Source: Bryobacterales bacterium F-183 (GTDB lineage: Bacteria > Acidobacteriota > Terriglobia > Bryobacterales > Bryobacteraceae). From it: a DNA stretch of 64,000 nucleotides. The stretch's first letter is position 1. The number at the start of each line of letters is the position of its first letter. Shown piece by piece: positions 59,307-64,000 of this stretch. The position numbers and the translations under genes were made by a program. Under the pieces are notes generated by a model. The model searched no databases. It was given only the letters and a program-made list of their open reading frames with translations, and was not told the DNA's origin. The stretch covers positions 3,162,001-3,226,000 of the forward strand of contig AP025252.1 of NCBI GenBank assembly GCA_016865505.2, in the 5' to 3' direction.

Positions 59307-60458
59307 ATGAAACGAATTGCATTGCGCATGTTGATGGGCGACACCGGCAAGTACTTCGGCATCGTCGCCGGCGTAATGTTCGCGTCGCTGCTTTTGGTGC
59401 AACAACTGGCCATGTTTGCCGGCATCATGGGCCAGATGTACGCGGGCATCAGCGCCGTCAGCGCGGACATCTGGGTGATGGATCCCAAGGTCCGCTATAT
59501 CGACGATTCGCAGCCGATGACAGACGGCCAACTGGCGAGGGTCCGCAGTGTTGAAGGCGTTGCTTGGGCGGTCAAGTTGTACAAGGGCACCGTCCAAGCC
59601 AAGCTCGGGGACGGCAGTAACATCGGCGTCGCGCTATATGGCCTGGACGACGCGACCTTTATCGGCGGCCCGGCTGTCATGGTGGAAGGCAAACTCGAAC
59701 ACCTGCGCCGCAGCGATGCCGTAATCGTCGACGTACAGAGCGCACAGGACAAGCTGGGGCGTACATTGGCCGACGGCACCAAAGCGCCGCTGCGCGTGGG
59801 CGACACGTTGGAACTGAACGACCGTCGCGTCATCGTCGCCGGACTTTGTGAAGTGGCGCGAGGATTCCAATCGATGCCCGTGGTGTACACCACGTACAAC
59901 CGCGCGCTGTCGATTGTTCCGCCCCAACGAAAGAATCTGTCCTTCATCCTGGCGACACCGAAGTCCGGCGAGACGGCGGACGCGGTGTCGGCGCGGGTGA
60001 AGCGGGTCACAGGACTTGCCGCTTATACATCGCAGCAGTTCATCGTCAAGACCGTTACGTACTTTGTGGAGGAAACGGGTGTCGTCATCAGTTTCGCCTT
60101 ATCCGTTTTCATTGCGTTTCTGATCGGTACGCTGATCGCCGGGCAAACCTTCTACAACTTCACGATGGATAACCTACGGCACTTCGGGGCGCTCAAAGCG
60201 ATGGGCGCTACCAACCGGACATTGCTATCGATGATCGTGCTGCAGGCCAGTTTCGTGGGCGTATTGGGGTTCGGCACCGGGACTGGCTTTGCTTGCCTGA
60301 TGGGGCTCGGGATGCGCAGTGGCGTGGTTACGTTCACGCTCCCCTGGTACGTTCTTGCGGTGACCGGTGTGGTGGTGATCGCTATCGTCACCATCGCGGC
60401 GGCGTTCAGTTTACGAAAGGTGGTCCGGCTGGAACCGGGCATTGTGTTCAGAGGCTAG
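59307..60458 (+). CDS. ABC transporter permease (FtsX/DevC-like)
   Basis: A 383-residue permease of the MacB/DevC class. It has an N-terminal segment (GKYFGIVAGVMFASLLLVQQ), a large periplasmic domain (SAVSADIWVMD...), and three C-terminal segments including FGALKAMGATNRTLLSMIVLQ, the FtsX-family signature. It forms a tripartite exporter with the ATPase and HlyD-type adaptor. The ATG at 59307 follows GGGGGTGTG. Its substrate could be a glycolipid, drug or peptide. Confidence 0.9.
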   Translation: MKRIALRMLMGDTGKYFGIVAGVMFASLLLVQQLAMFAGIMGQMYAGISAVSADIWVMDPKVRYIDDSQPMTDGQLARVRSVEGVAWAVKLYKGTVQAKLGDGSNIGVALYGLDDATFIGGPAVMVEGKLEHLRRSDAVIVDVQSAQDKLGRTLADGTKAPLRVGDTLELNDRRVIVAGLCEVARGFQSMPVVYTTYNRALSIVPPQRKNLSFILATPKSGETADAVSARVKRVTGLAAYTSQQFIVKTVTYFVEETGVVISFALSVFIAFLIGTLIAGQTFYNFTMDNLRHFGALKAMGATNRTLLSMIVLQASFVGVLGFGTGTGFACLMGLGMRSGVVTFTLPWYVLAVTGVVVIAIVTIAAAFSLRKVVRLEPGIVFRG

Positions 60459-60460
60459 CG

Positions 60461-61192
60461 ATGCAAGTACAGCAGCAGAGCGCCGTAGTGTGCCGCGGCT
60501 TGACGAAGGTGTTTGGCACAGGAACGTCCGAAGTGCAGGCGCTGCGGGGCATCGACATCGAGGTCCGGCAAGGCGAAGTGATGATGCTGGTGGGTCCGTC
60601 GGGCTGCGGCAAGACGACATTGATTTCCACGTTGGCTGGTGTGCTCAATCCAAGTGAAGGCGAGTGTCTGGTGTTTGGAACCAACCTGAACCGGTTGAGC
60701 GACCGCGAACGTACACGATATCGAGGGTCCAATATCGGTTTCGTCTTCCAGCAGTTCAATTTGATCGGGTCGCTTTCGTTGCGGGAGAACGTGGGGGTGC
60801 CGCTGTTGCTGCAGGGCGTCCCGTACAGCGAAGCGATGCGCAAGGCGGATGAAGCGCTGGCGAAGGTAGGGCTTGGACATCGCACGGAAGATCGAACCAC
60901 CAGTTTGTCCGGCGGACAGCAGCAGCGCGTGGCTATTGCGCGAGCCATCGTCCACGGGCCCAAGCTGATTGTCTGCGATGAGCCAACGAGCGCGCTGGAT
61001 CACGTCACCGGGCAGCATGTGGTGGAACTGCTGCGGTCGGTTGCCACCGGCGAGGGCAGGGCACTCATTATCGTCACGCACGACAGCCGCATTTATCGCT
61101 TTGCCGACCGCATCGCTCAGATGGACGACGGGAAAGTGCAACGAATCTACGAATCGCATCAGGACTTTTTGGCCGCGGAGAGACTTTCATGA
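60461..61192 (+). CDS. ABC transporter ATP-binding protein (DevA/LolD-like)
   Basis: A 243-residue ATPase. Walker A GPSGCGKTTL, Q-loop VFQQFNL, signature LSGGQQQRVAIARAIV, Walker B LIVCDEPTSALD and H-loop VTHDSR are intact. It begins 2 bases after the permease stop and overlaps the adaptor gene by 4 bases. It belongs to the MacB/LolD/DevA group, which powers transport of substrates from the periplasmic side. Confidence 0.95.
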   Translation: MQVQQQSAVVCRGLTKVFGTGTSEVQALRGIDIEVRQGEVMMLVGPSGCGKTTLISTLAGVLNPSEGECLVFGTNLNRLSDRERTRYRGSNIGFVFQQFNLIGSLSLRENVGVPLLLQGVPYSEAMRKADEALAKVGLGHRTEDRTTSLSGGQQQRVAIARAIVHGPKLIVCDEPTSALDHVTGQHVVELLRSVATGEGRALIIVTHDSRIYRFADRIAQMDDGKVQRIYESHQDFLAAERLS

Positions 61193-62268
61193 TCAAACGT
61201 TATGCACTGCCAGTGTTGGCAATCGCCGGGTTCGGACTGGGCTTGTTTATGGTGCAGGCCACCACGCAACCGGCAAAGAAGGCGGAGCCTGTTGCCGAAC
61301 CGTCACGAGCACCATTCGCCGCCTATGTTTCCGGCGCGGGCCTCATTGAAGCCGCGTCCGAGAACGTCAAAGTCGGTAGCCCGAGCGGTGGGCTGGTGAC
61401 CCATGTGTTTGTGAAAGTCGGCGATCGCGTTCGTAAGGGGCAGCCACTTTGGCAGCTCGATGACGGGCCTAAGCGCGCCGAGATCGCACGGCATCAGGCA
61501 GCTGTGGAGGCAGCCGCAGCCAGTTTGGAGAAACTGCGCGCAGGTACACGTGCTGAGGACGTCGCGAAGCAGGAGTATCTGATCGAGGAGAACAAAGCGC
61601 AGTTGGAAGATGCCCGAGCGCAGTTGCAACTACGGGAGGCTGCGTACCGCGAAGACAGCCGCGCGATCAGTGTGGATGAGGTGAATCAGGCGCGTCATGC
61701 AGTGAAGTTGCGCGAGGCTGCGGTGGCCTATCAAACGGCGGAACTCGAGCGCCTGCGCAAGGGCGCGTGGCAACCGGACCTCCGTGTACAGGAGGCGAGC
61801 GTAGAACAGGCTCGTACGCAAGTGGCGCAGGCGAAAGAGGAGTTGGAGCGCCTCACCGTACGGTCGCCTTTGGATGGTGAAGTGATGCAGGTGAAGATCC
61901 ACGCTGGTGAATACGCCCCGGCGGGCCAGACCGAGGACGCCCTAATGCTGCTGGGTAATAACGAGCAGTTTCACGTCCGCGTCGATGTTGATGAGCAGGA
62001 CGCGTGGCGAGTGGAGCGGGGACAAGCCGCCGTAGCGTTTCCGCGGGGGCGAGCGGATCTTAAGGTGCCGCTGGAATTTGTGCGGGTGGAGCCTTATGTG
62101 TTGCCCAAACGATCTCTCACAGGTGGGGCGACAGAGCGTGTGGATACTCGCGTGTTGCAGGTCCTTTACTCGTTCCGGCCACCAGCATCGATCCGCCTGT
62201 ACGCCGGCCAGCAGATGGATGTGTACATCCAGGCGAAACCGTTGCCTGAACCCGGAGGCGCCAAGTGA
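61189..62268 (+). CDS. HlyD/DevB-type periplasmic adaptor
   Basis: A 359-residue membrane-fusion protein with an N-terminal anchor (ALPVLAIAGFGLGLFMVQA), a lipoyl-like half motif VGSPSGGLVTHVFVKVGDRV, a long alpha-helical coiled coil (residues about 95-215), and the second half VRSPLDGEVMQVKIHAGEYA. It links the ABC permease to the outer-membrane channel. The ATG overlaps the ATPase stop by 4 bases, and its own stop overlaps the next gene by 4 bases. Confidence 0.93.
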   Translation: MIKRYALPVLAIAGFGLGLFMVQATTQPAKKAEPVAEPSRAPFAAYVSGAGLIEAASENVKVGSPSGGLVTHVFVKVGDRVRKGQPLWQLDDGPKRAEIARHQAAVEAAAASLEKLRAGTRAEDVAKQEYLIEENKAQLEDARAQLQLREAAYREDSRAISVDEVNQARHAVKLREAAVAYQTAELERLRKGAWQPDLRVQEASVEQARTQVAQAKEELERLTVRSPLDGEVMQVKIHAGEYAPAGQTEDALMLLGNNEQFHVRVDVDEQDAWRVERGQAAVAFPRGRADLKVPLEFVRVEPYVLPKRSLTGGATERVDTRVLQVLYSFRPPASIRLYAGQQMDVYIQAKPLPEPGGAK

Positions 62269-63713
62269 TCCGGCCAATGGCTTTGTTGATGATGATCACG
62301 CTGGCCGGGTGTGCGGTGCGATCCAAGTACCGCGTGGCGGAAGTGAAGGTCCCAGCGGCGTATACGCAGGCCCGGGGGCAACAGACACAGACGGCTGGCG
62401 AACTCGCCGAATGGTGGAAATCGTTTGGGGATCGTACGCTGTCATCGCTTATCGAGCGAACCATTCAGAACAATCTGGATGTGCAGGTTGCGAAGGCACG
62501 ACTGCTCGAAGCGCGCGCAACCTTCAAAAGTACGGATGTGGGGAAGAGGCTGCCGTCGGGGAACTGGAACTTCAACTACGCGCAGGCGCGAACCAGTACG
62601 GACAATCCGCAGATCCCACGGTTCGGTGGCGGTACGTTGATTCCGACTACGTACAACTCGTACCAGTCCTATCTGGACGCCAGTTATGAGTTAGACCTGT
62701 TCGGCGGGGTAAGGCACCAGGTTGCGGCTGCACGGGCGGATGCGCAGTCTTATGAAGAAAGCTTGCGGAACACGCTGGTGAGCGTAGTGGCGGAGGTGGC
62801 GCGTGACTATATGCAACTGCGACAGTATCAGGAGCAGTTGGAGGTTGCGCGGCGCACCGAGGCGTCCCGTACCGAGACGCTGCGGATCACCGAGGTGCGG
62901 CACCGGGCGGGGCTGGTGACCGAGGTGGATGTCGCCAATGCCGCCGCGAGCGTCGCACAGGCGCAGGCGTCGATTCCGGGGCTCAAAGCAAGCGCTTTAC
63001 AGATGATGCATGCGATTGGCGTGCTCGTTGGGGAACAGCCTTCCACCTTGACTCACGAACTGCAGGAGCTTGCCCCGATTCGTCTTGCTCCCGCCGGGAT
63101 CCCTGTGGGGCTGCCGTCGGAACTGCTGCTGCGGCGGCCGGACATACGGCAGGCGGAACGAAGCCTGGCGGCGGCGATTGCGCGGGTGGATGTACAGCGC
63201 GCGAACCTGTTTCCGTCGTTCAGCCTGACTTCGCAGTACGGCGGGCAGACGGGGCAGGCGCTGAATCTGGTGAATGCGGCCGCGCGGTTCTATACGCTAG
63301 GTCCGCAGATCAAGTGGGGTCTGCTGAACTACCCGGCGGCGAAGGCGGGCATCAAGACGTATGAAGCGAGACGGGAGCAGCAGTATCTGACTTATCAGAA
63401 GACGGTGCTGACGGCGTTTCAGGATGTCGAGAATGCACTGGCATCGCATCGAGCGAACCGTGAGCGGTTGACTGCGCTGGAACAGCAGGCATTGCAGCTT
63501 CGTAACGCGTCGGACCTGGCGATGCACCGCTATACGCATGGGCTCACCAACTTTCTGGAGGTGTTGGATGCACAACGAGCTTTGAACAATGCCGAAGATC
63601 TGAGTGCGCAATGCCGGGGCGCGGTGAATGTCGATGTGGTGTCGCTTTACAAGGCGCTGGGAGGGGGTTGGGAACGGAATGACCCGGTGCCGCAATCGCG
63701 AGTTTTGGATTGA
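62265..63713 (+). CDS. NodT/TolC-type outer-membrane efflux lipoprotein
   Basis: A 482-residue outer-membrane factor. The signal peptide ends in a lipobox LAGC (residues about 13-16). EWWKSFGDRTLSSLIERTIQ and YELDLFGGVRHQVAAARAD are hallmarks of RND-type NodT lipoproteins; two repeats of the efflux domain follow with ELLLRRPDIRQAERSLAAAI. It completes the four-gene exporter. It is the last gene seen in the operon. Confidence 0.95.
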   Translation: MIRPMALLMMITLAGCAVRSKYRVAEVKVPAAYTQARGQQTQTAGELAEWWKSFGDRTLSSLIERTIQNNLDVQVAKARLLEARATFKSTDVGKRLPSGNWNFNYAQARTSTDNPQIPRFGGGTLIPTTYNSYQSYLDASYELDLFGGVRHQVAAARADAQSYEESLRNTLVSVVAEVARDYMQLRQYQEQLEVARRTEASRTETLRITEVRHRAGLVTEVDVANAAASVAQAQASIPGLKASALQMMHAIGVLVGEQPSTLTHELQELAPIRLAPAGIPVGLPSELLLRRPDIRQAERSLAAAIARVDVQRANLFPSFSLTSQYGGQTGQALNLVNAAARFYTLGPQIKWGLLNYPAAKAGIKTYEARREQQYLTYQKTVLTAFQDVENALASHRANRERLTALEQQALQLRNASDLAMHRYTHGLTNFLEVLDAQRALNNAEDLSAQCRGAVNVDVVSLYKALGGGWERNDPVPQSRVLD

Positions 63714-63744
63714 TCCGAAATTGCGATTATTTGGAAATAATGCC

Positions 63745-63774
63745 TTGACAGGGGGACGCGCTAGGGGCAAAATA
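63745..63774 (+). promoter_or_regulatory. putative promoter after the efflux operon
   Basis: TTGACA at 63745-63750 and AAAATA at 63769-63774 with an 18-base spacer. It would drive transcription through the last 226 bases toward a gene beyond the window. Confidence 0.45.
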
Positions 63775-64000
63775 AGGTTCCTGGGGGCGTTCCCCGCACT
63801 CCAGTTTGTGAAGCTAACGCACTGATCGGAAGCCTCTCAGTGGCGGCAGCCTGCCCTACCTCTCCGAAAAAACAATACAGACAAGAGTAGTTAAAGCCCG
63901 GCCGTTTGGGTTGAATCCCACTGTCGCCGCATCGACACCTGGGTGTTTACCGGCACTATAGTAGTAAGTAACCGGGGAGAGGGCATTTTCTAGTGACGGG
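63775..64000 (+). other. untranslated leader region, possible riboswitch core
   Basis: No gene is visible here. Hairpin-forming stretches include CTGGGGGCGTTCCCCGC (63781-63797) and ACACCTGGGTGT (63935-63946). At 63907-63930 the sequence GGGTTGAATCCCACTGTCGCC resembles the conserved core of cobalamin riboswitches (GGT-GAATCC...CTGTCGCC-GCAACGG type). Other conserved parts, such as the box that binds the effector, are either missing or lie past the edge. A structured leader is plausible; the family is a guess. Confidence 0.35.

Noticed and set aside
1-64000. CRISPR arrays, tRNA and rRNA genes, transposases, prophage
   Set aside because: I looked for short spaced repeats, tRNA T-loops with CCA ends, conserved rRNA cores and transposase or integrase motifs. 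None was convincing by eye, although a small tRNA could still be missed.

Overview
The window looks like a chromosomal segment of an Acidobacteriota bacterium, most likely Bryobacter/Solibacter-like. This is inferred from family content, not from any rRNA. It carries a VWFA-related acidobacterial-type protein, a very large Oar-like TonB receptor with an N-terminal carboxypeptidase-regulatory domain, an SBBP beta-propeller protein and a Gram-negative protein with an LPXTA-like tail. Coding is dense and GC-rich. I see no rRNA, tRNA, CRISPR array, transposase or prophage.

Layout. 1-7.5 kb: housekeeping and hypothetical genes, including a secreted propeller, a protein of an uncharacterised nuclease-like family, an aldehyde dehydrogenase-VWFA pair, glutamine synthetase with a clear terminator, and a lone HPt protein. 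7.5-23.1 kb: a ten-gene minus-strand exopolysaccharide operon. It has export protein, chain-length/tyrosine kinase, flippase, polymerase/ligase, an asparagine synthetase-heparinase fusion, glycosyltransferase, PglD-like acetyltransferase, PglC-like initiating transferase, PglE-like aminotransferase, and a membrane-anchored epimerase/dehydratase chimera. 23.5-30.1 kb: membrane and lipid genes (TIGR02206-like, HGSNAT-like, LolA, PlsY), a methyltransferase, ThpR, 3-methyladenine glycosylase, and a 334-bp gap with strong RNA-like folding. 30.2-36.2 kb: SBBP protein and an oxidative-stress group (Rieske-FAD oxidoreductase divergent from Mn catalase and a DUF892 protein). 36.3-39.7 kb: UDP-galactopyranose mutase, glycosyltransferase and a GH1-like glycosidase. 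39.9-45.4 kb: a giant CheB-CheR-PAS-kinase-receiver hybrid whose signalling residues are largely lost, a LuxR-type regulator and an ECF sigma factor. 45.6-53.2 kb: LPXTA-tailed surface protein, TonB receptor, small membrane proteins, SDR, and a GH2 glycosidase. 53.4-58.7 kb: a translationally coupled metal operon (cbiMNQO, 2Fe-2S protein, CobW with an inserted domain, WD40 protein). 58.7-63.7 kb: a MarR-regulated DevCAB/NodT-like efflux operon with three copies of a TTGCA-N3-TGCAA operator. The last 287 bases look like a structured leader of a gene beyond the window.

The strongest leads are the AsnB-heparinase fusion in the polysaccharide operon, the signalling hybrid that appears catalytically dead except for CheR, the metal-import operon ending in CobW and WD40 genes, the MarR operator set, and two putative structured RNAs. 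All functional statements rest on motif and context recognition; no database search was possible.
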